Assembly (NCBI RefSeq): GCF_026242055.1
Contig: NZ_JAPJDL010000039.1
Coordinates: 1-58,081 of the forward strand
Length of the DNA: 58,081 nt
Direction: 5' to 3'
Source of the DNA: Lentzea sp. NEAU-D7
GTDB taxonomy: Bacteria; Actinomycetota; Actinomycetes; Mycobacteriales; Pseudonocardiaceae
Below are positions 48,701-57,228 of this stretch, one piece after another. The position numbers and the translations under genes were made by a program. The notes beneath the pieces were generated by a model. It was not told where the DNA came from, made no database searches, and saw only the letters and a program-made list of their open reading frames with translations. The first letter of the stretch is position 1. Every line of letters begins with the position of its first letter.

Positions 48701-49624
48701 TCAGGTCACCTTGATGACGACCTTGCCCACGGCGTGGCCGTTCTCCACAGCGGCGAGGGCGACCAGGGCGTCGGAGAACGGGTGGACCGCGCTGATCGCG
48801 GGTGCGAGGACTCCGTCGAGGGCCAGCCCGGCCGACCGCTCCAGGTTCTCGCGGTCGAGGCGGCGCTCGACGAAACGCCCACCGAGGTCGGACACGGACG
48901 CGTCACCCACGGCGATGACGTTGCGGGGATCCTTGGCGAGCGGGGCGACAGTCCGCAGCGAGGCGCCGCCGACCAGGTCGACGATCGCGTCGAAGCCGTC
49001 CGGGACCAGCTCGCCCGCCGCAGTGGCGACGTCCTCGGCTGTGTAGTCGACGAACCGCACGCCGACGGCCTCGGCGGACTCGCGCTTGGCGGTGCTGCCG
49101 GTGCCGACCACGCGCAGCCCGCGCGCGGCGGCCAGCCCGGCGACGGCGAGACCGACTCCGCCGCCGACGCCGTTGACCAGAACCGTGGCACCGGCCGGGA
49201 GGCCGAGCTGGTCGAGCACGTCCACCGCCGTCGTCCCGGCCACGGGCAGCGTCGCCGCCACGGCCGCGGACAGGCCCGCCGGGATGCGCGCGGTGTTCGG
49301 CGCGGACAGCACCGTCGTCTCGGCGTAGGTGCCGCCGCCGGTGAGCGCGAAGCCGAAGACCGCGTAGCCCACCTCGAGCCCGTCAACGTCCTCCCCCAGT
49401 GCGAGAACGGTTCCCGCCGCCTCCATGCCCAGCACGCGGGGGAACGGCCGCCCGCCGTCGAGCCCTTCGACCAGACCTGCGCGCACGATGTGGTCGAGGG
49501 GGTTCACGCCGGCGACGTCGACCCGGATCAGCACCTCGCCGCGGCCGGGGACGGGGTCGGGACGGTCGAACAACTCCTGCACCTCAGGCCCGCCGTGCTT
49601 GCTGAAACCCCACGCCTGCCCCAT
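48701..49624 (-). CDS. NADP-dependent quinone/alkenal oxidoreductase (MDR)
   Basis: 307 residues. GFSKHGGPEVQELFDRPDPV, LGMEAAGTVLALGEDVDGLE and the NADP loop VNGVGGGVGLAVAGLAAARG are typical of MDR-type reductases without zinc. AAAGGCGG lies before the ATG at 49624. A MerR-type regulator gene lies immediately upstream on the same strand, and a long-spaced promoter-like region lies between them. Confidence 0.9.
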   Translation of the reverse strand: MGQAWGFSKHGGPEVQELFDRPDPVPGRGEVLIRVDVAGVNPLDHIVRAGLVEGLDGGRPFPRVLGMEAAGTVLALGEDVDGLEVGYAVFGFALTGGGTYAETTVLSAPNTARIPAGLSAAVAATLPVAGTTAVDVLDQLGLPAGATVLVNGVGGGVGLAVAGLAAARGLRVVGTGSTAKRESAEAVGVRFVDYTAEDVATAAGELVPDGFDAIVDLVGGASLRTVAPLAKDPRNVIAVGDASVSDLGGRFVERRLDRENLERSAGLALDGVLAPAISAVHPFSDALVALAAVENGHAVGKVVIKVT

Positions 49625-49675
49625 TTTCTGCCGCCTTTCGGATGACCGCCCGGTGGTTCCGGGCTCTGCGGCCAT

Positions 49676-49705
49676 CCTCATCGTTGACATCGATGTGAGG
49701 GGCAA
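49676..49705 (-). promoter_or_regulatory. Possible MerR-controlled promoter
   Basis: On the minus strand TTGCCC (49705-49700) is followed after about 20 bases by GAGGAT, longer than the normal 17-base spacing, as in MerR targets. CCTCA (49676-49680) and TGAGG (49696-49700) form an inverted repeat with CATCGATG inside. It lies in front of the oxidoreductase gene. Confidence 0.45.
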
Positions 49706-49729
49706 CCGGCTGAGGCGCGGGTCACAGCG

Positions 49730-50125
49730 TCAGGCCGGCTGCGCCGCCCGTTCCGGAGCCGTGGACAGGGCCGCCCGGTGCCGGCCGTTGGCCCTGATCA
49801 GCATGTCGAGTGCATCCCGGGTCTGGAGCAGGTGGGCGATCTCGGCGTCGATCCGGTCGCGCTCGCGCATCATCGCCGTGAACGTCTCCTCCGCGACGTC
49901 CAGGTCATCCGGGATGTCGACGCACGGCAGCAGAGTCGTGATCACCCGGCTGGAGAGGCCCGCGTCGAACAACTGCCGGATGAGCGAGACGCGCTGGACC
50001 GCGGTGTCGGAGTAGTGGCGCTGCCCCGCGCCGGAGCGCGAGCTGGTCAGCAGGCCCTGCTCTTCGTAGTACCGCAGTGAGCGCGGGCTCACGCCCGTGC
50101 GCTTGGACAGCTCGCCGATCCGCAT
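49730..50125 (-). CDS. MerR-family regulator
   Basis: 131 residues. MRIGELSKRTGVSPRSLRYY is the MerR HTH, followed by EEQGLLTSSRSGAGQRHYSD and a long coiled helix (EETFTAMMRERDRIDAEIAH). One cysteine only (LLPCVDIP), so metal sensing is unlikely. It probably controls the adjacent oxidoreductase in response to a small molecule. The ATG at 50125 is certain from the HTH. Upstream, GTCCA-TTG-TGGAC (50167-50179) is a small palindrome. Confidence 0.9.
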   Translation of the reverse strand: MRIGELSKRTGVSPRSLRYYEEQGLLTSSRSGAGQRHYSDTAVQRVSLIRQLFDAGLSSRVITTLLPCVDIPDDLDVAEETFTAMMRERDRIDAEIAHLLQTRDALDMLIRANGRHRAALSTAPERAAQPA

Positions 50126-50382
50126 TCCCGAAAGCCTACGCCCGCGTGCTCCGCGCGACCGCTCGCGTCCATTGTGGACATTCGGGATCGAACCCCCGAC
50201 ACGGGCGGTGGCGAGTTTTCCACATTTGCTTCGAGAATGTTTTCCGGCAACGTCACGAAAGTTTCCCGCATCCCCGCAGCGGCGTCCCCCAACCATTTTT
50301 CGATCGCCAGGAGGAACTCCTCAACATATGGGGCCGAACAGGTGATGTGTCCGGCGTCGCATCACGTAATGGCATCCACGTC

Positions 50383-50412
50383 TTGAATGTGCCTTAGGTT
50401 AGCTTTACCTTG
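50383..50412 (+). promoter_or_regulatory. Promoter with overlapping IdeR/DtxR iron box
   Basis: TTGAAT (50383-50388), 17 bases, TACCTT (50406-50411) is a good promoter. TTAGGTTAGCTTTACCTTG (50394-50412) matches the 19-base iron-box consensus at 14 positions by my count and covers the -10 region. Iron-loaded IdeR would therefore repress the downstream Fe3+ transporter operon. The rest of 50126-50382 shows no gene. Confidence 0.85.
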
Positions 50413-50456
50413 TCGACACCCGTTCTGACCTGGGGGTGAGCTGAGGAGGACTGCTG

Positions 50457-51467
50457 GTGAGGCGTCGTGCACGCACCGTGACGCTGGTGGCAGCACTGTT
50501 GGCGTCGACGTTGACTGCTTGCAGTTCAGCAGACGACCTGATCATTTACTCCGGCCGCAACGAACAATTGGTCGGAGCCCTCCTGGACCAGCTCGAGGAC
50601 GCCGTCGGAATCGATGTCGAGGTCCGCTACGGCGGTAGCGGTGAAATGGCCGCGCAGCTGTTGGAAGAAGGCCAGGGCACCGAGGCGGACCTGTTCTTCG
50701 CGCAGGACGCCGGCGCGCTGGGCGCGGTCGGGGCGCAGGGCCGGCTGGCCGAGCTGCCCGCGGACGTGCTCGGCATGGTGCCGGAGACCTACCAGGCGCG
50801 GGACAAGCGCTGGGTGGCGACGAGCGCACGGGCCCGCGTGATCGCTTTCGACCCCCGCGTGGTCGACGAGGACGAGCTGCCCAGGTCGATCGAGGAGGTC
50901 GTCGACCCCAAGTGGAAGGGCAAGGTCGGTTACGCACCGACCAACGGGTCCTGGCAGGCGTTCGTGACGTCGGTGCGGGTGCTCAAGGGTGAGGACTTCG
51001 CCAGGGACTGGCTGAAGAAGTTCGCCGCCAACGAACCGAAGCGCTTTGACAACAACAACAGCATCCTCAAGGCGGTCGACGACGGTCAGCTCCCCTTCGG
51101 ACTGATCAACCACTACTACTGGTACGCCATGGTCGCGGAGAAGGGCGGCGAGGCCAACGTCAAGGCCCGGCTGCACCGGTCCGGCGGTGGTGATCCGCTC
51201 GCGCTGGTCAACGTGGCCGGTGTCGGGATCATCCAGGGCTCCAACCAGAGCGAGGCCGCGCAGAAGGCCGTGCGGTTCCTGCTGTCCGAGCAGGCGCAGC
51301 GGCACTTCGCGGACCAGACCGCCGAGTACCCGGCGAATCCGGGCGTGAAGCCGGGCAAGCACCGGCTGCCGCCGATCACGGACCTGCAGGCGCCCGACAT
51401 CGACCTCTCCCAGCTGTCGTCGTTGCAGGAGACGGTGAAGCTGCTGCAGGAAGCGGGGTTGTCCTGA
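50457..51467 (+). CDS. Fe3+-type ABC transporter substrate-binding lipoprotein
   Basis: 336 residues. Signal peptide with lipobox LTAC (Cys22), then an FbpA/FutA-like binding protein: LIIYSGRNEQLVGALLDQLE, GSGEMAAQLLEEGQGTEADL, FFAQDAGALGA, then the late INHYYWYAM with the paired tyrosines that bind ferric iron in this family. Captures Fe3+ (perhaps with synergistic anion) at the membrane. GTG start with GAGGAGG upstream. First gene of the iron-box operon. Its stop overlaps the permease start. Confidence 0.92.
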   Translation: MRRRARTVTLVAALLASTLTACSSADDLIIYSGRNEQLVGALLDQLEDAVGIDVEVRYGGSGEMAAQLLEEGQGTEADLFFAQDAGALGAVGAQGRLAELPADVLGMVPETYQARDKRWVATSARARVIAFDPRVVDEDELPRSIEEVVDPKWKGKVGYAPTNGSWQAFVTSVRVLKGEDFARDWLKKFAANEPKRFDNNNSILKAVDDGQLPFGLINHYYWYAMVAEKGGEANVKARLHRSGGGDPLALVNVAGVGIIQGSNQSEAAQKAVRFLLSEQAQRHFADQTAEYPANPGVKPGKHRLPPITDLQAPDIDLSQLSSLQETVKLLQEAGLS

Positions 51468-52984
51468 GGCCCGGCCACCGGGCCGGCCCAGCTCTCACCA
51501 CTCTGTCGCTGCTCGTCGCCGCGGTCGCCGTGCTGCCGCTGGCGTACCTGGCCGTGCGTTCGTTCGAACGCGGCGGCGGTGTCGTGTGGGACGTGCTGGC
51601 CCGGACCCGGACCGCGGAACTGGCACTGCGCAGCCTCTCGCTCGCGGTGGCGGTGACGGCCGCGTGCCTCGTGCTGGGCGTGCTCAGCGCGTGGCTCGTG
51701 ACGCGCTCGGACCTGTCCGGACGGCGGGCCTTCGGAGTGCTGCTCGTGCTGCCGCTCGCGGTGCCGTCGTACGTCGCCGGGTTCACCTGGATCTCCGTGG
51801 CGCCGCGGCTCACCGGGTTCGCGGGCGCGTTCGTGGTGCTGACGCTGGTGTCGTACCCGTACGTGCTGCTGCCGGTCGCGGCCGCGTTGCGCACGGCCGA
51901 TCCGGCGGTGGAGGAGGTCGCGAGGTCGCTCGGCAGGACCAGTCGCCAGGTGTTCCTCTCCGTGACGCTGAGGCAGATCCGGCCCGCGGCGCTCGCCGGC
52001 GGGCTGCTGGTGGCGCTGTACGTGCTGAGCGACTTCGGCGCGGTGTCGCTGATGCGGTACGAGGCGTTCACCCTCGGCATCTACACGAGCTACCGGGCCT
52101 CGTTCGACCGCACGCCGGCCGCGGTCCTCGGACTGGTCCTGGTGGTGCTGGCGGTCGCGTTGACCGTCGGCGAACGACGGGCGCGCGGGGTGATGGCGCT
52201 GCGCGGGCGCCGTCAGCCGCTGACCGTGCCGCTGGGGCGGGCTCGGGTGCCGGCGCTGGGCGGGACGGTGGTGTTGCTCGTGCTGACGCTCGGCGTGCCG
52301 GTCGTCAGCCTCGTGTGGTGGCTCGCGGCGGGGACCTCGACGTTCGAGGTGTCCGACCTGCTGGCGACCACCGGCAACACCGTCGCGGTGTCGGCGTTCG
52401 GCGCGGTGCTGACGCTGCTGCTGGCGCTGCCGGTGGGAGTCCTGGCGGCACGGCACCAGGGCCGGCTCGCCAGAGGGGTCGAGCTCGCGAGCTTCGCGGG
52501 GCACGCCCTGCCCGGCATCACCGTCGGGCTGGCGCTGGTGTTCTTCGGGATCAGGTTCGCGCCGGCGCTGTACCAGACCCTCCCCATGCTGGCGTTCGCG
52601 TACGCGGTGCTGTTCCTGCCCTTGGCCGTGGGAGCTGTCCGCACCGGCGTGGCGCACGCACCGCCGGTGCTGGAGGACGTCTCGCGGTCGCTCGGCCACG
52701 GGCGGTGGCGGACGGCGATGCGGGTCACCGTGCCGCTCTCCGCGCCGGGCGTCCTGGCCGGCACCGCGCTGGTGTTCCTGACGTGTGCCAAGGAGTTGCC
52801 GGCGACGTTGCTGCTGCGGCCGACCGGGGTCGACACCCTGGCGACCGAGCTGTGGACCCGCACCGAGGTCGCCGCCTACGCCGCGGCGGCGCCCTATGCG
52901 GCGGTGCTGCTCGTGGTGGCGGCGATTCCCGCGGTGGTGCTGGACCGGTTCCTGCGCCGGGACGATTCGGGAGGTGGGCGATGA
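51464..52984 (+). CDS. Fe3+-type ABC permease, two fused halves (FbpB type)
   Basis: 506 residues with about twelve helices in two homologous halves. Each half carries the EAA-loop type sequence (EEVARSLGRTSRQVFLSVTL near 160, and EDVSRSLGHGRWRTAMRVTV near 405). No ATG, GTG or TTG start fits before residue 23. The only in-frame codon that keeps the first helix is the CTG at 51464, which shares CTGA with the preceding stop. The GTG at 51530 would cut helix one in half. Imports Fe3+ with the adjacent binding protein and ATPase. Confidence 0.87.
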   Translation: MRPGHRAGPALTTLSLLVAAVAVLPLAYLAVRSFERGGGVVWDVLARTRTAELALRSLSLAVAVTAACLVLGVLSAWLVTRSDLSGRRAFGVLLVLPLAVPSYVAGFTWISVAPRLTGFAGAFVVLTLVSYPYVLLPVAAALRTADPAVEEVARSLGRTSRQVFLSVTLRQIRPAALAGGLLVALYVLSDFGAVSLMRYEAFTLGIYTSYRASFDRTPAAVLGLVLVVLAVALTVGERRARGVMALRGRRQPLTVPLGRARVPALGGTVVLLVLTLGVPVVSLVWWLAAGTSTFEVSDLLATTGNTVAVSAFGAVLTLLLALPVGVLAARHQGRLARGVELASFAGHALPGITVGLALVFFGIRFAPALYQTLPMLAFAYAVLFLPLAVGAVRTGVAHAPPVLEDVSRSLGHGRWRTAMRVTVPLSAPGVLAGTALVFLTCAKELPATLLLRPTGVDTLATELWTRTEVAAYAAAAPYAAVLLVVAAIPAVVLDRFLRRDDSGGGR

Positions 52985-53982
52985 GCGGCTTGACGGTGAA
53001 GCGACTCGTCGCGGGCTACGGCGGAGAACCCGTGCTGCGCGAGGTCGACTTCGAAGTGCCGCAGGGCGGGTTGCTCGCCGTGCTCGGGCCTTCCGGGTGC
53101 GGCAAGACGACGCTGCTGCGGGTCCTCGCCGGATTCCACCCGGTCACCTCGGGCGAGGTCTGGCTGGGCGAGCGGCGGCTGACCTCCGACGTACCGCCGG
53201 AGCGGCGCGGGATCGGGATCGTGCCGCAGGAGGGCGCGTTGTTCCCGCACCTGACCGTGGCGGGGAACGTCGGGTTCGGGCTCGGCCGGGGTGAGCGCGG
53301 AGACCGCGTCGAAGAGCTGCTCGACCTGGTGGGCCTGGGCGGGTTCGGCTCCCGGATGCCCGCGCAGCTCTCCGGCGGCCAGGCGCAGCGGGTGGCGCTG
53401 GCCCGCGCTCTGGCACCGCGTCCCGGGGTCGTGCTGCTCGACGAACCGTTCTCCGCGTTGGACGCCGGTCTGCGCGAGGAGCTGAGGGCGGACGTTCGCG
53501 CGACGTTGAAGGCGGCCGGCGCGACGGCGTTGCTCGTGACGCACGACCAGGAGGAAGCGCTGGGTGTCGCGGACCACGTGGTGGTGCTGCGGGACGGCGC
53601 AGTGGCCCAGTTCGCGAGGCCGCAGACGATCTACACCTCGCCCGCCGACCTAGGGGTGGCGTTGTTCGTGGGTGAGGCGATGACGTTCGCCGGCGTCGCC
53701 CGTTCCGGCCGGGTGCAGACACCGCTCGGGACCTTGCCGACGTCCGGCGACGGTCCCGGCACGGTGCTTTTGCGTCCGGAGCAGCTGATCCTCGGCGGCA
53801 CCGGCGTTCCGTCCACTGTGGAGGACGTCCTCTTCCACGGGCACGACGCGACGGTCCTGTTGCGGCTCGCCGACGGCACACGGGTCCGGTCACGCGTGCA
53901 GGGCCGGATCTCGGTGCGGTCCGGAGACGCGGTCTCCGTGTCGGTCGACGGGCCCGCCCTGTTCTTCGAGGGCACACCGTGA
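52981..53982 (+). CDS. Fe3+-type ABC transporter ATPase with TOBE domain
   Basis: 333 residues. Walker A GPSGCGKTTLL, Q-loop VPQEGALFPHL, signature LSGGQAQRVALARALAPRPG, Walker B VVLLDEPFSALD, H-loop VTHDQEEA, then a C-terminal TOBE-type regulatory domain (about 240-330). FbpC/PotA subfamily. ATG at 52981 overlaps the permease stop (ATGA), and its own stop shares GTGA with the following adenylation protein. Confidence 0.94.
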   Translation: MSGLTVKRLVAGYGGEPVLREVDFEVPQGGLLAVLGPSGCGKTTLLRVLAGFHPVTSGEVWLGERRLTSDVPPERRGIGIVPQEGALFPHLTVAGNVGFGLGRGERGDRVEELLDLVGLGGFGSRMPAQLSGGQAQRVALARALAPRPGVVLLDEPFSALDAGLREELRADVRATLKAAGATALLVTHDQEEALGVADHVVVLRDGAVAQFARPQTIYTSPADLGVALFVGEAMTFAGVARSGRVQTPLGTLPTSGDGPGTVLLRPEQLILGGTGVPSTVEDVLFHGHDATVLLRLADGTRVRSRVQGRISVRSGDAVSVSVDGPALFFEGTP

Positions 53983-56447
53983 CGGCCACGGCGGACCTCG
54001 GGTTCGCTGATCGTCTCGCGGAGCACGGTGACCGGCTCGCCCTGGTGACACCCGACGGTTCGCTGACCTACCACGAGCTGGACCAGCGGGTGACCTCGGC
54101 GGCGGAGCGGCTCGGCACGACGCGGCGGCTGGTGCTGCTCGCCGCGGAGAACGACGCCGATTCGGTCGTGGCGTACCTGGCCGCGTTGCGCGGCAGGCAT
54201 CCTGTCGTCCTCGCGTCCACCGCGCAGATCCCCGCGCTGACCTCCGCCTACGACCCGGACGTGGTGATCTCGGGCTCCTGGACGGAACGGCGCGCGGGCA
54301 CCGCGCACGCGCTCCACCCCGAACTGGCGCTGCTGCTGTCGACGTCCGGCACGACCGGGTCGCCGAAGCTGGTGCGGCTGAGCGCGGACAACCTCGCCGC
54401 GAACGCCGCCGCGATCGGCTCCTACCTCGACATCCGGGAGACGGACCGCGCCGTCACGTCCTTGCCGCTGCACTACTGCTACGGCTTGTCGGTCGTGAAC
54501 AGCAACCTCGCGTGCGGCGCCGGGCTGGTGCTCACCGCACGATCGGTGATCGAGCCGGAGTTCTGGGACCTCGTGCGCTCCCACGGCGTGACGAGCCTGC
54601 ACGGAGTGCCGCACACGTTCGGGCTGCTGGACGGCATCGGCTTCGACGCCATGCACCTCCCGAGCCTGCGTTACGTGACGCAGGCCGGCGGCCGGCTGGC
54701 CCCGGCGGACGTGGTCCGGTACTCCGAACTGGGCGCCGCACGGGGCTGGCGGTTCTTCGTGATGTACGGCCAAACCGAGGCCACCGCGCGCATGGCCTAC
54801 CTCCCGCCTGAGCTCGCCGCCTCGCACCCGTCTGCGATCGGTGTCGCGATCCCCGGCGGAAAGCTGCGCGTCGACGACGGCGAACTCGTCTACAGCGGCC
54901 CCAACGTCATGCTCGGGTACGCCCACGCGCCCGAGGACCTGGCACTGGGACGCACGACCTTCGAGCTGCGGACCGGGGACCTGGGAGCGGAGTCCCACGG
55001 CCTGTTCTCGGTGACCGGCCGCAAGAACCGGTTCGTGAAGCCGTTCGGGCTGCGCGTCGATCTGGACCAGGTCGAACGCTCGCTCGCCGCCGACGGCCTC
55101 CGCGCGGCCTGCACGGGTGACGACAGCGGCCTGGTCGTCGCGGTGCTCGGCGACGCGGACCGCGCGGCGCGGTTGGTCCGCGCTCTGACCGGACTGCCCG
55201 CGACCGCCGTCCGCACCTACGCCGTGACGTCGTTCCCGTTGCTGTCCAACGGCAAAGTCGACTACCGGGCCGTCGCGGCACCGTCCACGGGCGACTCGAA
55301 CTCCGTGCGCGAGGTGTTCGCCTCGGTTCTCGGCGTGCGGCCGGTGCCGTCCGACGCGACCTTCAACTCGCTGGGCGGCGACTCGCTGCGCTACGTCCAG
55401 ATGACCGTGCAGCTGCAACGGTTGCTCGGCGATCTACCGTCCTCGTGGCCCACGATGCCGGTGTCGTCGCTGGAAGCGCTGCGCGCCCGGCACCGCCGCG
55501 TCCCGCTGGTCGACACCACGATCGTGCTGCGAGCGCTGGCGATCCTGCTCATCGTGGGCTCGCACGTCGGTTTCTTCACGCTGCTCGGCGGCGCACACCT
55601 GCTGCTCGTCGTCGCGGGCTGGAACATCGCCCGCTTCCTGGTGCCCGCCGATCCGCTCCGCATCCTGCGGGCGGCGGCGTTCATTGCGGTGCCGACCTCG
55701 CTCTGGCTCGTCTACCGGATGGCCGTCACCGACGACGTGACCATCGACAACGTCCTGCTGGTCAACAACTTCACCCGCGTCGGCGCCGCCGGGTACTGGT
55801 TCGTCGAGGTCGTCGTGCACGTTCTGCTCCTGTGTGCACTGATCTTCGCCGTACCGGCGGTCCGGCGCTGGGAACAACGGCACGGCTACGCGCTCGCGTT
55901 GACGGTGCTCGGACTGGCGCTGGCGCTGAGGTTCACCGTCGACGGCGACTTCTTCGCCCGCAACATGACCACGCTCGGCGCGGCCTGGTTCGTCGCCCTC
56001 GGCTGGCTCGCCCACCGCTCCCCCGCGTGGTGGCAGAAGTGCTTCGTCGTGGTGGTGATGGTCGCGATGGTTCCCGGCCGGATGGAGAACCTCTCGCGCG
56101 AGGTCGTCGTGATCGGCGGCGTGGTCCTGCTGCTGTCGCTGGCCCGCGTGCCGGTGCCGCGCGGACTGCTCACCCCGGTGAGCCTGCTGGCCAGCGCGTC
56201 ACTCGCCATCTACCTCACGCACTACGCCGTGTTCCCGCACCTGCAACCACAGGTGCCGTCGCCGGTCGTGTGGGTCGTGTGCGTCGCGGTGGGGTGCTTG
56301 GCGTGGCTGGGAGCAGACCGGGTGATGAGAGCGATCGCGGTGGGGCCTTCGACGAGTTCGAGGACCCCGCGGCGCCGCCGGGCCGGGGCCGTGCGGGCTT
56401 CCGGCCCGGCGGGGTCGTCGAGCCGCTCACGCGGCATCACGACCTGA
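53979..56447 (+). CDS. Adenylation-carrier-acyltransferase-3 membrane fusion protein
   Basis: 822 residues with three parts. Residues 1-430 form an ANL adenylation domain: TSGTTGSPK (122-130), YGQTEA (263-268), TGDL (332-335) and catalytic Lys426 in LLSNGKVD. Residues 440-505 form a carrier domain with LGGDSL, Ser469 being the phosphopantetheine site. Residues 513-782 contain about ten membrane helices with the acyltransferase-3 signature R-x10-H (Arg518, His529). The Arg-rich tail is cytoplasmic. The layout suggests that an acid is activated, loaded on the carrier arm and passed through the membrane domain to an outer acceptor, a one-protein parallel to DltA-DltC-DltB (inference). Coupled by GTGA to the Fe3+ ATPase and under the iron box. 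No condensation or thioesterase domain. Confidence 0.88.
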   Translation: MTATADLGFADRLAEHGDRLALVTPDGSLTYHELDQRVTSAAERLGTTRRLVLLAAENDADSVVAYLAALRGRHPVVLASTAQIPALTSAYDPDVVISGSWTERRAGTAHALHPELALLLSTSGTTGSPKLVRLSADNLAANAAAIGSYLDIRETDRAVTSLPLHYCYGLSVVNSNLACGAGLVLTARSVIEPEFWDLVRSHGVTSLHGVPHTFGLLDGIGFDAMHLPSLRYVTQAGGRLAPADVVRYSELGAARGWRFFVMYGQTEATARMAYLPPELAASHPSAIGVAIPGGKLRVDDGELVYSGPNVMLGYAHAPEDLALGRTTFELRTGDLGAESHGLFSVTGRKNRFVKPFGLRVDLDQVERSLAADGLRAACTGDDSGLVVAVLGDADRAARLVRALTGLPATAVRTYAVTSFPLLSNGKVDYRAVAAPSTGDSNSVREVFASVLGVRPVPSDATFNSLGGDSLRYVQMTVQLQRLLGDLPSSWPTMPVSSLEALRARHRRVPLVDTTIVLRALAILLIVGSHVGFFTLLGGAHLLLVVAGWNIARFLVPADPLRILRAAAFIAVPTSLWLVYRMAVTDDVTIDNVLLVNNFTRVGAAGYWFVEVVVHVLLLCALIFAVPAVRRWEQRHGYALALTVLGLALALRFTVDGDFFARNMTTLGAAWFVALGWLAHRSPAWWQKCFVVVVMVAMVPGRMENLSREVVVIGGVVLLLSLARVPVPRGLLTPVSLLASASLAIYLTHYAVFPHLQPQVPSPVVWVVCVAVGCLAWLGADRVMRAIAVGPSTSSRTPRRRRAGAVRASGPAGSSSRSRGITT

Positions 56448-56450
56448 GAC

Positions 56451-57140
56451 TCACGCACCGGCCTTGGTGACGAGCTCGATGAGCGCGTCGGCGGCCGGAC
56501 CGGAGGAGGCGGGGTTCTGCCCCGTGATCAGCAGGCCGTCGCGCAGGACGTACGGCGCCCAGTCGTCACCCTTGGAGTAGTCGCCCCCCAGCCGCACGAG
56601 CTCGTCCTCGACCAGGAAGGGGACCACCTCGGTGAGCTGGACACCCTCCTCCTCGCTGTTGGTGAAGCCGGTGACCTTCTTGCCCCGCACCAGCGGGGTG
56701 CCGTCCGCGTTCACCGCGTGCCGCAGGACGCCAGGAGCGTGGCAGACCAGGGCGAGGGGCTTGCCGGCGCGCAGGGTGGACTCGATCAGCCGGATGGAGG
56801 TGGCGTCCTCGGCCAGGTCCCACAGGGGGCCGTGGCCGCCGGGGTAGAAGACGGTGTCGAAGTCGTCGACGGAGACGGAGTCGAGGCGGACGGTGTTGGC
56901 GAGTGCCTCCACGGCCTCGGAGTCGGCCTCGAAGCGGCGGGTCTCGTCGGTCTGGCTGGCCGGCTCGTTGCTCTTGGGGTCCAGCGGGGGCCGGCCGCCC
57001 AGGGGCGAGGCGAGCACGACCTCGAAACCGGCGTCCCGGAAGCGGTAGTAGGGGGCGGCCAGCTCTTCCAGCCAGAAGCCGGTCTTCCTGCCGGTGTCAC
57101 CGAGCTCGTCGTGCGAGGTGAGGACGAGGAGAACCTTCAT
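56451..57140 (-). CDS. DJ-1/PfpI (Hsp31-like) family protein
   Basis: 229 residues. LVLTSHDELGDTGRKTGFWL with the acidic residue near Glu25, YPGGHGPLWDLA, and the nucleophile elbow ALVCHAPGVL (Cys133-His134) match class I glutamine-amidotransferase-like glyoxalase III/chaperone proteins. It may detoxify methylglyoxal or act on damaged proteins. AAGGAG nine bases before the ATG. A 15-base TetR-type operator lies 33 bases upstream, and the TetR gene lies beyond it. Confidence 0.92.
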   Translation of the reverse strand: MKVLLVLTSHDELGDTGRKTGFWLEELAAPYYRFRDAGFEVVLASPLGGRPPLDPKSNEPASQTDETRRFEADSEAVEALANTVRLDSVSVDDFDTVFYPGGHGPLWDLAEDATSIRLIESTLRAGKPLALVCHAPGVLRHAVNADGTPLVRGKKVTGFTNSEEEGVQLTEVVPFLVEDELVRLGGDYSKGDDWAPYVLRDGLLITGQNPASSGPAADALIELVTKAGA

Positions 57141-57173
57141 GAGTACTGCTCCTTGAATGTTGCGCCGGCCTAT

Positions 57174-57188
57174 TAGACCGGTCGTCTC
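57174..57188. promoter_or_regulatory. TetR operator, copy in front of the DJ-1 gene
   Basis: TAGACCGGTCGTCTC shares 14 of 15 bases with the copy at 57837. Preceding bases ATT are also shared. Located in the 88-base gap before the DJ-1 gene. Confidence 0.75.
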
Positions 57189-57228
57189 TAGATGGTCGAA
57201 GAACACGGGAGCGCGCCGGCTCGCGGCG

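Noticed and set aside
50178..50205. Sequence like a tRNA T-arm (GGGTTCGATCCCG on the minus strand)
   Set aside because: The stem does not pair over five bases and no acceptor, anticodon or D arm can be folded around it.
53979..56447. Stand-alone siderophore NRPS
   Set aside because: Only one adenylation and one carrier domain are present; no condensation, epimerisation or thioesterase domain, and the remainder is membrane acyltransferase.
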